From Pseudomonas sp. TH31 (GTDB lineage Bacteria > Pseudomonadota > Gammaproteobacteria > Pseudomonadales > Pseudomonadaceae): a DNA stretch of 64,000 nt. Positions 18,279 to 26,276 of the stretch are shown piece by piece (the stretch's first letter is position 1; every line of letters starts with the position of its first letter). Below the pieces are notes generated by a model. That model saw only the letters and a program-made list of their open reading frames with translations, did no database searches and was not told the DNA's origin. The position numbers and the translations under genes are program-made. Location: positions 248,001 to 312,000 of the forward strand of contig NZ_JAEKEZ010000029.1 in NCBI RefSeq assembly GCF_016650815.1, written 5' to 3'.

Positions 18279-18974
18279 CTAGAAAGGGAACAGCGGGCTG
18301 AGGAAGAAACGGTCGAACCAGCCAGGCTGACTCGCATCGGCAAACGCACCGGTGCCCGAATAGGTGATACGTGCATCGGCGACGCGGGTCGACGACACGG
18401 TATTGTCAGTGGCGATGTCATCGGCGCGAACCAGACCGGCAATACGCACCAGCTCATCACCCGAGTTGAGGGTCATCCACTTCTCGCCGCGCACGGCAAT
18501 GATGCCGTTGGGCAATACGTCAGCGACGGTCACTGTGATCGAACCGGTCAGGCTGTTGCTCTGTCCGGACTTGCTGGCGCCGTTGGTGGCACGGTCGCCG
18601 CTGTAACCGGCGTTGAGGCTCAGGTCACCACTGCCCACCGGATTATTGGTGGTCAGGCCGCCACCGAACAGCGACGTCAGACCGATGCTGGTCTTGCTGG
18701 TCTTGTCGATCTGCGAGTTGGCACCCTTGCTGGCCTGGGTCTTCTCGTTCAGGGTGATGGTGATGATGTCACCGACCCGGAACGCCTTGCGGTCGCTGTA
18801 CAGGTTCTGTTCGAAACCGGCCTGGTAGATCGAGCCATTGTTGGCGGCAGCCGGCAGCGGCGTTCGCGGCAACACCGGGGCGTAATAAGGGTCATTGGGC
18901 TTGGGCGTCGGTGCGACGCAGCCCGCGAGCGAGACCACCCCACTCAGTGCCAGAACAGATACAAAGCGATTCAT
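18279..18974 (-). CDS. flgH: Flagellar L-ring lipoprotein
   Basis: The 231-residue protein starts with a lipoprotein signal (MNRFVSVLALSGVVSLAGCV, lipobox LAGC at 17-20). The body has FlgH motifs: YQAGFEQNLYSDRKAFRVGD, ITITLNEKTQASKGANSQ, GIIAVRGEKWMTLNSGDE and VRIAGLVRADDIATDNTV. It forms the outer-membrane L ring that surrounds the rod with the FlgI P ring. The stop codon touches the GTG of flgI, so the two are translationally coupled. Confidence 0.95.
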   Translation of the reverse strand: MNRFVSVLALSGVVSLAGCVAPTPKPNDPYYAPVLPRTPLPAAANNGSIYQAGFEQNLYSDRKAFRVGDIITITLNEKTQASKGANSQIDKTSKTSIGLTSLFGGGLTTNNPVGSGDLSLNAGYSGDRATNGASKSGQSNSLTGSITVTVADVLPNGIIAVRGEKWMTLNSGDELVRIAGLVRADDIATDNTVSSTRVADARITYSGTGAFADASQPGWFDRFFLSPLFPF

Positions 18975-19025
18975 GACCCTACCTCACGGTGTTGCAGGCG
19001 GCTTCATGCCGCCTCATAGACTTGA

Positions 19026-19811
19026 TTACAGATTCTGCGTTACGAACGAGAGCATCTGGTCGGCGGTGGAGATCACCTTGGAGTTCATCTCGTAAGCGCG
19101 CTGAGTAGTGATCATGTTGACCATCTCTTCAACGGTGCTGACGTTGGACCCTTCCAGGGTGTTCTGCAGCGTGGTGCCGAAACCGTTCAGGCCCGGGGTG
19201 CCGACTTGCGGCGCGCCGCTGGCAGCGGTTTCCAGGAACAGGTTGTTACCCACGGCTTGCAGACCGGCCGGGTTGATGAAGTCGGCGGTTTGCAGGTTAC
19301 CGATCACCTGGGAGGCCGCGTTGCCAGGAACAGTGATGGACACTGTGCCGTCAGTACCGACCGTGAAGCTCTGGGCGTTGTTCGGGATGACAATGGCCGG
19401 CTCCAGCGCGAAACCGCTGGCGTTCACGATCTGGCCGTTGGAGTCGAGGTGGAAGGTACCGTCACGGGTGTAAGACGTGGTGCCGTCCGGTTGCAGAATC
19501 TGGAAGAAACCGCGGCCGTCGACTGCCAGGTCCAACGGCTGCTCGGTGGTTTGCAGGCTGCCGGCGGTGAAGTTTTTCTGGGTGCCGACGATGCGCACAC
19601 CGGTACCCAGTTGCAGACCGGACGGCAGTTCGCTGTCCTGGGTCGACTGGGCGCCAGGCTGGCGCTTGATCTGATACAGCAAGTCCTGGAACTCGGCGCG
19701 GTCACGTTTGAAACCCGTGGTCGATACGTTCGCCAGGTTGTTGGAAATGGTGGTCAGGTTGGTGTCCTGGGCGGACAGACCTGTTTTGGCAACCCATAGA
19801 GCCGGAAGCAT
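19026..19811 (-). CDS. flgG: Flagellar distal rod protein FlgG
   Basis: The 261-residue protein has the FlgG start (MLPALWVAKTGLSAQDTNLT, ISNNLANVSTTGFKRDRAEFQDLLYQ) and the C-terminal EGSNVSTVEEMVNMITTQRAYEMNSKVI motif of rod and hook proteins. It builds the distal rod and is exported by the flagellar apparatus. It lies 45 bases after flgF. Length is exactly as usual for the family. Confidence 0.96.
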   Translation of the reverse strand: MLPALWVAKTGLSAQDTNLTTISNNLANVSTTGFKRDRAEFQDLLYQIKRQPGAQSTQDSELPSGLQLGTGVRIVGTQKNFTAGSLQTTEQPLDLAVDGRGFFQILQPDGTTSYTRDGTFHLDSNGQIVNASGFALEPAIVIPNNAQSFTVGTDGTVSITVPGNAASQVIGNLQTADFINPAGLQAVGNNLFLETAASGAPQVGTPGLNGFGTTLQNTLEGSNVSTVEEMVNMITTQRAYEMNSKVISTADQMLSFVTQNL

Positions 19812-19856
19812 TCGATTCTCCTCGTGCGCCTGTTTTACGGCGCGACGTTCTGATAA

Positions 19857-20597
19857 TTAGCTGATCTGCAAGACCCGAGCCATGGCCTGGTCATCGTCTT
19901 TGGCGGTGTTCATCATCTTGATGTGCAGCTCGAACTGCTTGGACAAGGCCAGCACCGAGGTCATTTCTTCCACGGCATTGACGTTGCTCGACTCAAGGAA
20001 CCCGGACACCAGCTTGACGCCCGCATCGGCTTGCGCCGGCTTGCCGTCCGTGGTGTGGATCGAACCATCCAGGCCTTTGGTCATGGTCTTGATGTCAGGA
20101 TTGACCAGCTTGATGCGGTCGATTTGAGCAATCACTCGCGGGCCTTCACCCATCGAGCGAATGCTGATGGTGCCGTCCTCACCCACTTCGATTTTCTGCT
20201 CGGGCGGCACGGCAATCGGCCCGCCATTGCCCATCACCGGCATACCGTTGCCGGCCCGCAGCACGCCCAGGGCGTCAACGTTCAGGCTGCCGGTGCGCAC
20301 ATAACTTTCGCTGCCGTCAGGGCTTTGCACGGCAATGAAACCGTTGCCGGTCACCGCCACATCGAGGTCACGGCCGGTCTCTACCATCGAGCCGGGCGAG
20401 AAGTCGGTGGCCGGGCGTTCGGTCATGGCGTAGGCACGCGCCGGAAAGCTGTCACCAAACACCGGCATCGAACGGGCCTGTTCCAGGTCCTTTTGAAAAC
20501 CGTTGGTGGAGATGTTCGCCAGGTTGTTGGCATGAGCCTTCTGCGCCAGTGCGTTCTGACTGGCGCCGGTCATTGCCACATAAAGGTACTTGTCCAC
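19857..20597 (-). CDS. flgF: Flagellar proximal rod protein FlgF
   Basis: A 246-residue rod protein: DKYLYVAMTGASQNALAQKA at the start, ANNLANISTNGFQKDLEQAR, and the C-terminal ESSNVNAVEEMTSVLALSKQFELHIKMM region. The start is the GTG at 20597, fixed by the family N-terminus and by AGAGGAAAG just upstream; the frame itself runs back to 20699, but that part is unlike FlgF. It is the first gene of the flgFGHIJKL operon, with an RpoN-type promoter about 57 bases upstream. Confidence 0.94.
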   Translation of the reverse strand: MDKYLYVAMTGASQNALAQKAHANNLANISTNGFQKDLEQARSMPVFGDSFPARAYAMTERPATDFSPGSMVETGRDLDVAVTGNGFIAVQSPDGSESYVRTGSLNVDALGVLRAGNGMPVMGNGGPIAVPPEQKIEVGEDGTISIRSMGEGPRVIAQIDRIKLVNPDIKTMTKGLDGSIHTTDGKPAQADAGVKLVSGFLESSNVNAVEEMTSVLALSKQFELHIKMMNTAKDDDQAMARVLQIS

Positions 20598-20653
20598 AGT
20601 CTTTCCTCTGCATGCCGGGCGTTTGCCGCCCACCGCTGTACTGCTGAGCGTTA

Positions 20654-20670
20654 AGCAATTTGCAGACCAA
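20654..20670 (-). promoter_or_regulatory. RpoN (-24/-12) promoter of flgF
   Basis: On the minus strand TTGGTCTGCAAATTGCT carries the invariant GG and GC at the right 10-base gap of sigma-54 promoters (TGG-N8-TTGCT). The expected start lies about 12 bases downstream, near 20644, giving a leader of about 47 bases to flgF. RpoN control of middle and late rod/hook operons is established in Pseudomonas, where FleQ or FleR is the activator. No activator site was identified by eye. Confidence 0.75.
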
Positions 20671-20815
20671 CTTATTTCTGACGGCGCGGGGCCCGGCAAA
20701 CAAAGGACTTGGGGGATTCAGAGAGAATGAAGGGATTGTGTCAAAGTCGAAAAACCGGCGGTGTTATGCCGCTTACGGCAAGTGTCGACCTCTTTGGCTC
20801 GACATCATGCTTTGC

Positions 20816-21083
20816 GTAGCAGCTGTCGAGCCCCGGCGAGGCTGCGTTCGGCGACGAAGTCGTCGTGAAATCAGGCACTGCGGTGTTTCAGGTGGGCCGC
20901 GGACGCCGGGTTTACGACTTCGTCGTGAAATCAGGCACCGCGGTATTTCAGGTGGGGCGTGGACGCCGGGTTTACGACTTCGTCGTGAAATCAGGCACTG
21001 CGGTGTTTCAGGTGGGCCGCGGACGCCGGGTTTACGACGACTTCGTCGCCGAACGCTGCCTCGCGGTGCTCGACAGCTGCTAC
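20816..21083. repeat. REPIN with an internal 60-bp tandem triplication
   Basis: The outer arms GTAGCAGCTGTCGAG (20816) and CTCGACAGCTGCTAC (to 21083) are inverted copies of the GTAGCAGCTG REP kind. Between them a 60-bp unit (CGTCGTGAAATCAGGCAC to GGGTTTACGACTT) is repeated three times, at 20861-20920, 20921-20980 and 20981-21038, with only a few differences between copies. The length of 60 keeps all copies in one frame, which creates a false repeated peptide. It fills most of the 493-base gap between flgF and phhR. Confidence 0.85.
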
Positions 21084-21090
21084 AACGGGG

Positions 21091-22653
21091 CTATGCGTTC
21101 GGCTCTTTGCCTACTTCGTATTCGCGCAACTTGTTGGCAATGGTCGTATGGGAAACCCCTAAACGCTTGCCCAACTGCCGACTGCTCGGATGCTCGGAAT
21201 ACAACCGCTCCAGCACTGCTTTCTCGAAGCGCCCGACGATCGCATCCAGCCCGCCCTCCAGCGAGAAATCGCCAAGGGGCTGACGCACGCCGTAATCCGG
21301 CAGGCGAATGTGTTCAGCCTTGACGGTCCCGCCCTCGCACAGCGAAACCGCCTGGAACAACACGTTTTCCAATTGCCGGACATTGCCTGGCCAATGGTAA
21401 TGACTGAGCCGCTCCATCGCTGCCGGCGCCAGTTTCGGCAGCGGGCATCCGATCTGCCGACTGGCCTGATCGAGGAAATGCTCTACCAGCGGCGTCAGCC
21501 CGTCGAGGCATTCGCGCAGCGGCGGGATGTGCAACGACAGCACATTCAGGCGGTGATACAGATCCTGGCGAAACTCGCCGCGGGCACACAACTCGGACAG
21601 GTCCACCTGCGTCGCGCAGATCACCCGCACATCCAGATAGACCTCTTCATCACTGCCTACACGCCGGAAGCAGCCGTCCTGCAGAAAGCGCAGCAACTTC
21701 ACCTGCAAGCGCGGGCTCATTTCCCCGACACCATCGAGAAACAGCGTACCGCCGGCCGTCAACTCCAGCAGCCCGAGCTTGCCTTCAGCCCGCGCACCTT
21801 CGAAGGCGCCGGGGCCGTAGCCAAACAATTCGGTCTCCGCCATGGATTCCGGCAGGCCGGCGCAGTTGAGCGCCATCAGTGGCGACTGCCCTCGCGGACT
21901 GGCCAAGTGACAAGCCCGCGCCAGCAGCTCTTTACCGGTGCCGGTTTCGCCCTCTATCAATAGCGGCGCATCCAGCGGCGCCATACGCCGAGCCTCACGC
22001 ACCACCGCCGCCATGACTTTCGAGCTCTGGAAAATACTGTCGAAACCGCGCAATTCCTGTTTGCGCACATTATAGATCCGCTCACCGACCCGGTCCGCGC
22101 GGTGCAACGTCAATACCGCACCGGCCATGGCCTCGCTGTCGTCATGCTCCGATTGCAGCGGCGCGATATCGGCAAGAAACACGTCGCCCTTTACCTTCAC
22201 CCGCAAGCCGTTGATCCGCGACTTATTGGCGCGCACCAACTCCGGCAAATCGAAATCCTCGGCATATCGCGACAACGCAATCCCCGGCACCTCGTCCACC
22301 CGCACTCCGAGTAACTGCGCTGCGGCACGGTTGGCTGCAACGATGGAGCCGCCCATGTCGATCGACAGCACCGGAAACTCCAGGGCGCCGAGCAAGGCAT
22401 TGAGTTCCATGTGCCGACGTTCGCTGGGCATCAGCCCTACACGCTTGACGCCGAATACCCCGGCAATCGCCTCGAATTTCGGACGCAACGCCTGGAACTG
22501 AATGTTGATCAGGTTCGGACAGTGCAGATAGATCGCGTTGCCATGCTCACCGCCTACCTCGCCGCGAGCGACGTTGATCCCGTACTCCACCAGAAGGTTG
22601 AGAATGTCACGCAGGATGCCGATGCGGTTTTGGCAGTGGACTTTGATACGCAT
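21091..22653 (-). CDS. phhR: TyrR-family regulator of aromatic amino acid catabolism
   Basis: The 520-residue protein starts with an ACT domain (MRIKVHCQNRIGILRDILNL), then a PAS domain (about 80-190), an AAA+ domain with Walker A GETGTGKELLARA (about 230) and Walker B GGTLFLDGVGEM, and a Fis-type helix-turn-helix (RQLGKRLGVSHTTIANKLR). The loop that would be GAFTGA in sigma-54 activators reads GAFEGA in a shortened context, as in TyrR and PhhR, which work with sigma-70. The ATG at 22653 gives the 519-520-residue family length; a longer upstream frame has no family match. It is divergent from phhABC, which it should activate with phenylalanine or tyrosine. Confidence 0.93.
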   Translation of the reverse strand: MRIKVHCQNRIGILRDILNLLVEYGINVARGEVGGEHGNAIYLHCPNLINIQFQALRPKFEAIAGVFGVKRVGLMPSERRHMELNALLGALEFPVLSIDMGGSIVAANRAAAQLLGVRVDEVPGIALSRYAEDFDLPELVRANKSRINGLRVKVKGDVFLADIAPLQSEHDDSEAMAGAVLTLHRADRVGERIYNVRKQELRGFDSIFQSSKVMAAVVREARRMAPLDAPLLIEGETGTGKELLARACHLASPRGQSPLMALNCAGLPESMAETELFGYGPGAFEGARAEGKLGLLELTAGGTLFLDGVGEMSPRLQVKLLRFLQDGCFRRVGSDEEVYLDVRVICATQVDLSELCARGEFRQDLYHRLNVLSLHIPPLRECLDGLTPLVEHFLDQASRQIGCPLPKLAPAAMERLSHYHWPGNVRQLENVLFQAVSLCEGGTVKAEHIRLPDYGVRQPLGDFSLEGGLDAIVGRFEKAVLERLYSEHPSSRQLGKRLGVSHTTIANKLREYEVGKEPNA

Positions 22654-22703
22654 ATAAAAGGCCCGAAAAAGCGGTGAATGGGGTGAATGCCTGGAATGCA
22701 ACC

Positions 22704-22790
22704 TGTGCGAGCCTGCTTGCGATAGCGGTGTATCAGTCGACATATCCATTAACTGGAAGGCCGTCATCGCGAGCAGGCTCGCCCCCACAA
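22704..22790. repeat. REPIN in the phhR-phhA gap
   Basis: TGTGCGAGCCTGCTTGCGATAG and CATCGCGAGCAGGCTCGCCCCCACA form the inverted arms of a REP pair of the TGTGGGAGC...GCTCGCGA kind. The left arm is shorter. It lies in the 410-base divergent region, which otherwise holds the PhhR site and the phh promoters. Confidence 0.75.
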
Positions 22791-22924
22791 GGTTTACGGT
22801 GTTCATTCCTTGGCCGAGCGACGTATTTTTCTGCGGTGGCGCAAAGTTAATCGTCAAGATTATGTGACAGCTGGAGGACTTTTCAAACCCTAAAATCTCA
22901 ACACCTGCGCCATCCGGGCCATTC

Positions 22925-22942
22925 CGTAACGAAAACTTTACG
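22925..22942 (+). promoter_or_regulatory. Candidate PhhR/TyrR box upstream of phhA
   Basis: CGTAAC-GAAAAC-TTTACG matches the TyrR box TGTAAA-N6-TTTACA at 9 of 12 arm positions, including the spacing. It lies about 120 bases before the phhA start, in the divergent region shared with phhR. This is the only good match seen there; the site is a prediction. Confidence 0.5.
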
Positions 22943-23063
22943 AAAACCGCAGACTTTTCCTACGCGCGACCCGAACCACCTGCTGCATCGCCGCACACCT
23001 TGGGGTATTTCTAGATCCATGGCTGGACATAACAAGAACGAATTCCCCTAGCAGGAGAGCAGC

Positions 23064-23855
23064 ATGAAGCAGACGCAATACGTGGCTCGCGAGCCCGATG
23101 CGCAAGGTTTTATCGACTACCCCGCCGAAGAACACGCGGTGTGGAACACGCTGATCACTCGCCAACTGAAAGTGGTCGAAGGGCGTGCGTGCCAGGAATA
23201 CCTGGACGGTATCGAAAAACTCGGTCTGCCCCACGACCGCATTCCGCAACTCGGCGAGATCAACAAGGTCCTCGGTGAAACCACTGGTTGGCAAGTGGCC
23301 CGAGTCCCCGCGCTGATCCCCTTCCAGACCTTTTTTGAATTGCTCGCCAACAAGCAGTTCCCGGTGGCAACGTTTATTCGTACCCGCGAAGAACTGGATT
23401 ATCTGCAAGAGCCGGACATTTTCCACGAGATCTTTGGCCACTGTCCGCTGCTGACCAATCCCTGGTTTGCCGAATTTACCCACACCTACGGCAAACTTGG
23501 CCTACAGGCCACCAAGGAAGAACGCGTCTACCTGGCGCGCCTGTACTGGATGACCATCGAGTTCGGCATGGTCGACACCCCGCAGGGCCGGCGCATCTAT
23601 GGCGGCGGCATTCTGTCCTCGCCTAAAGAAACCGTTTATTGCATGTCGGACGAGCCGGAACACCAGGCCTTCGATCCGCTGGAGTGCATGCGCACGCCGT
23701 ATCGCATCGACATCCTGCAACCGCTGTACTTTGTGCTGCCCAACCTCAAGCGCCTGTTCGACGTCGCCCATGAAGACATCATGGGCATGGTCAAGCAAGG
23801 CATGCAGCTGGGCCTGCATGCACCGAAATTTGCGCCAAAGCCAAAAGCGGCCTGA
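23064..23855 (+). CDS. phhA: Phenylalanine-4-hydroxylase
   Basis: The 263-residue non-heme iron enzyme has the iron site HEIFGHCP (two histidines, near residue 120) and the later glutamate in YWMTIEFGMV. RVPALIPFQTFFELLANKQF and YGGGILSSPKETVYC complete the bacterial single-domain form, which lacks the regulatory ACT part of animal enzymes. It converts phenylalanine to tyrosine using tetrahydropterin and oxygen. GGAGAG is placed eight bases before the ATG. It heads the phhABC operon. Confidence 0.97.
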   Translation: MKQTQYVAREPDAQGFIDYPAEEHAVWNTLITRQLKVVEGRACQEYLDGIEKLGLPHDRIPQLGEINKVLGETTGWQVARVPALIPFQTFFELLANKQFPVATFIRTREELDYLQEPDIFHEIFGHCPLLTNPWFAEFTHTYGKLGLQATKEERVYLARLYWMTIEFGMVDTPQGRRIYGGGILSSPKETVYCMSDEPEHQAFDPLECMRTPYRIDILQPLYFVLPNLKRLFDVAHEDIMGMVKQGMQLGLHAPKFAPKPKAA

Positions 23856-23927
23856 GTGCGCACCGACAGTCGCGGTACGCGCTGAAAAATAGTAACGTCC
23901 AACAAGAATCGAATCGGGAAACAGACC

Positions 23928-24284
23928 ATGTCCACATTGAACCAAGCCCACTGCGAAGCCTGCCAGGCCGGCGCCCCTCAGGTCAGCGACGAAGAACTGC
24001 CGGTACTGATCAAGCAGATCCCTGACTGGAACATCGAAGTGCGCGACAGCGTGATGCAGCTGGAAAAGATTTTCCTGTTCAAGAATTTCAAGCACGCCCT
24101 GGCCTTCACCAACGCTGTCGGTGAAATCTCCGAGGCCGAAGGTCACCACCCGGGACTGCTGACCGAGTGGGGCAAAGTCACCGTGACCTGGTGGAGCCAC
24201 TCCATCAAAGGCCTGCACCGCAACGACTTCATCATGGCCGCACGCACTGACGACGTAGCCAAAGACGCCGAGGGCCGCAAATAA
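23928..24284 (+). CDS. phhB: Pterin-4a-carbinolamine dehydratase
   Basis: The 118-residue protein has the family signature EAEGHHPGLLTEWGKVTVTWWSH, with the paired histidines of the active site. It recycles the hydroxylated pterin made by PhhA and has been reported to support phhA expression in Pseudomonas. The last A of its stop codon is the first base of the phhC ATG, so the two are coupled. Confidence 0.96.
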   Translation: MSTLNQAHCEACQAGAPQVSDEELPVLIKQIPDWNIEVRDSVMQLEKIFLFKNFKHALAFTNAVGEISEAEGHHPGLLTEWGKVTVTWWSHSIKGLHRNDFIMAARTDDVAKDAEGRK

Positions 24285-25477
24285 TGCATTTCGACGCCAT
24301 CGGCCGAGTACCCGGCGATCCGATTCTCGGCCTGATGGAGGCCTATGCGCAGGACCCCAACCCGCGCAAGTTCGATCTGGGCGTGGGTGTCTATAAAGAC
24401 GCCCAGGGCCTGACGCCGATTCCTCAGTCGGTGAAACTCGCCGAGGCGCGCCTGGTAGATCGCCAGACCACCAAGACTTACATCGGTGGTCACGGCGAAC
24501 CGGCGTTCGGCAAAGTGATGAACGAGCTGGTACTCGGCGCCGACTCGGCGCTGATCACCGAGCAACGGGCCGGCGTCACCCAAACTCCGGGCGGCACTGG
24601 CGCGCTACGCTTGAGCGCCGACTTCATCGCCCAAATGCTGCCGGGCCGTGGCGTCTGGCTGAGCAATCCGACCTGGCCGATTCACGAAACGATTTTCGCC
24701 ACCGCCGGGGTCAAGGTCAGTCACTACCCGTACGTGGGCAGCGACAACCGTCTCGATGTCGAAGCAATGCTCGCGGTGCTGAACGAAGCCCCCAAGGGCG
24801 ACGTCGTATTGCTGCACGCCTGCTGCCACAACCCGACCGGTTTCGATCTGTCCCATGACGATTGGCGCCGGGTGCTGGAGGTGGTTCGCCGCCGTGAGCT
24901 GTTGCCGCTGATCGACTTCGCCTACCAAGGTTTCGGCGATGGACTGGAACAGGACGCCTGGTCGACCCGGTTGTTCGCCGACGCGTTGCCGGAAGTGTTG
25001 ATTACCAGCTCCTGTTCGAAGAACTTCGGCCTGTACCGCGATCGTACCGGGGCGCTGATTGTTTGCGCGAAAACCGCCGAGAAGTTGGTGGATATCCGCA
25101 GTCAACTGGCCAACATTGCCCGCAACCTGTGGTCGACGCCACCAGATCACGGGGCCGCTGTGGTCGCAACCATCCTTGGCGACCCGGAACTGAAAAGCCT
25201 CTGGGCCGACGAAGTGGAAGCCATGCGCTTGCGCATCGCCCAACTGCGCAGCGGTCTGGTGGAGGCCCTTGAGCCGCACGGCTTGCGCGAACGATTTGCA
25301 CACATCGGTGTGCAACGCGGGATGTTCTCCTACACCGGCTTGACGCCGGAACAGGTCAAGCAACTGCGCGATCACCACAGCGTCTACATGGTCAGCTCGG
25401 GCCGGGCGAACGTGGCGGGGATTGATGCGACGCGCCTGGACCTGTTGGCCGAGGCCATCGCCCAAGTCTGCAAGTAA
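24284..25477 (+). CDS. phhC: Aromatic amino acid aminotransferase
   Basis: The 397-residue class I aminotransferase has SCSKNFGLYRDRTGAL (cofactor lysine near residue 245), HACCHNPTGFDL and the C-terminal SGRANVAGI. It transfers the amino group of tyrosine or phenylalanine to 2-oxoglutarate, the next step after PhhA. Its start overlaps the phhB stop by one base (TAATG). A REPIN begins 11 bases after its stop. Confidence 0.95.
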   Translation: MHFDAIGRVPGDPILGLMEAYAQDPNPRKFDLGVGVYKDAQGLTPIPQSVKLAEARLVDRQTTKTYIGGHGEPAFGKVMNELVLGADSALITEQRAGVTQTPGGTGALRLSADFIAQMLPGRGVWLSNPTWPIHETIFATAGVKVSHYPYVGSDNRLDVEAMLAVLNEAPKGDVVLLHACCHNPTGFDLSHDDWRRVLEVVRRRELLPLIDFAYQGFGDGLEQDAWSTRLFADALPEVLITSSCSKNFGLYRDRTGALIVCAKTAEKLVDIRSQLANIARNLWSTPPDHGAAVVATILGDPELKSLWADEVEAMRLRIAQLRSGLVEALEPHGLRERFAHIGVQRGMFSYTGLTPEQVKQLRDHHSVYMVSSGRANVAGIDATRLDLLAEAIAQVCK

Positions 25478-25487
25478 CCGGTACCGT

Positions 25488-25636
25488 TGTAGCAGCTGCC
25501 GAGCAGCGCGAGGCTGCGTTCGGCGGCGAAGCCGTCGTAAACCCTGAGCATTCGGTTTACCTGATAGACCGAAGCGCCTGATTTCACGACGGCTGCGCCG
25601 CCGAACGCCGCCTCGCGCGGCTCGGCAGCTGCTACA
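25488..25636. repeat. REPIN after phhC
   Basis: TGTAGCAGCTGCCGAG...GGCTGCGTTCGGCGGCGAAG and CGCCGAACGCCGCCTCGCGCGGCTCGGCAGCTGCTAC are inverted arms of the GTAGCAGCTG kind, spanning about 149 bases. This is the simple form of the element that is triplicated at 20816. It probably lies in the 3' end of the phh transcript. Confidence 0.85.
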
Positions 25637-25779
25637 GGGATCGTGCTCCCCTGCGGCCATTGGTCGCAGAAATCCCAGATAAAAGTCTTTTTGTCGTTTC
25701 TCCTGCTGTATCCTGCCCAAGCTTTGAAAAAGCGCGGATCTACCAGATCTGTCACCAGACTTTGCGAGGAGCGCGAAAC

Positions 25780-25911
25780 ATGCACGAGATTCCTAATCTC
25801 CCCTTCCCAAGCCTGCACGAAACTGAGCAGACAACCCCGCAACAAGCCAGTGCCCAACAGCCTGTGCCGAAAGAAGCCACTGACAGTCGCAAGGCTGACA
25901 GCGAAGACTGA
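25780..25911 (+). CDS. Small hydrophilic protein, 43 residues
   Basis: An ATG preceded by GAGGAG at good spacing opens a 44-codon frame (MHEIPNLPFPSLHE to KADSED). It is rich in Gln, Pro, Glu and Lys, without membrane segment or cysteine. I do not recognise a family. The ribosome site and position, 77 bases before another small gene on the same strand, support a real gene, but this is a modest case. The frame is open upstream to 25660 without a ribosome site. Confidence 0.45.
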   Translation: MHEIPNLPFPSLHETEQTTPQQASAQQPVPKEATDSRKADSED

Positions 25912-25988
25912 AACACCTGCAATGCCAGACCGTGTGGAAAGCGCTAACATGCGCTTTCCACACCGCCTGAAACCCCGAGCCTCACTCC

Positions 25989-26171
25989 ATGACCGACGAC
26001 TTCAGCGAAACCCAAGCCAGCGTTCTCATCGGCACTGCCGAGAAAATGATCGAGATCTGGAATCGCCTCTCCCCCGAGAAACAAGCCGCCCTGCTGGCCC
26101 GTTTTGGCAGTGAAGAAAATGCGCTGGCTGCCCTGGTCACCACGCAACTGGTCGCCCCCGCAAAACCCTGA
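25989..26171 (+). CDS. Small helical protein, 60 residues, unknown function
   Basis: The protein (MTDDFSETQASVLIG to LVAPAKP) is likely mostly helical, with KMIEIWNRLSPEKQAALLARF as a leucine-rich amphipathic stretch. It has no signal peptide. No strong ribosome site is visible upstream of the ATG. It lies between the 43-residue gene and the MFS gene on the same strand. I cannot assign a function. Confidence 0.55.
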   Translation: MTDDFSETQASVLIGTAEKMIEIWNRLSPEKQAALLARFGSEENALAALVTTQLVAPAKP

Positions 26172-26276
26172 TTCACCGCCCGCCCGGCAAATAGTTTTAC
26201 TTTTTCACGACCGCCAACCCCTAGCGCCGCTATCATAAGCAGCCTATCTATCCTGCTGCCCCGTGGACCTTTACCC

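Noticed and set aside
20861..21038. Possible CRISPR-like repeat array
   Set aside because: Three directly adjacent 60-bp units with no unique spacers and no cas genes.
20865..21323. 152-codon frame with an in-frame repeated peptide
   Set aside because: The repeat is the 60-bp tandem DNA unit in a REPIN; the frame then runs antisense into phhR.
22654..22857. Longer N-terminus for PhhR
   Set aside because: The extra stretch crosses the REPIN and has no match; the ACT domain starts at the ATG at 22653.
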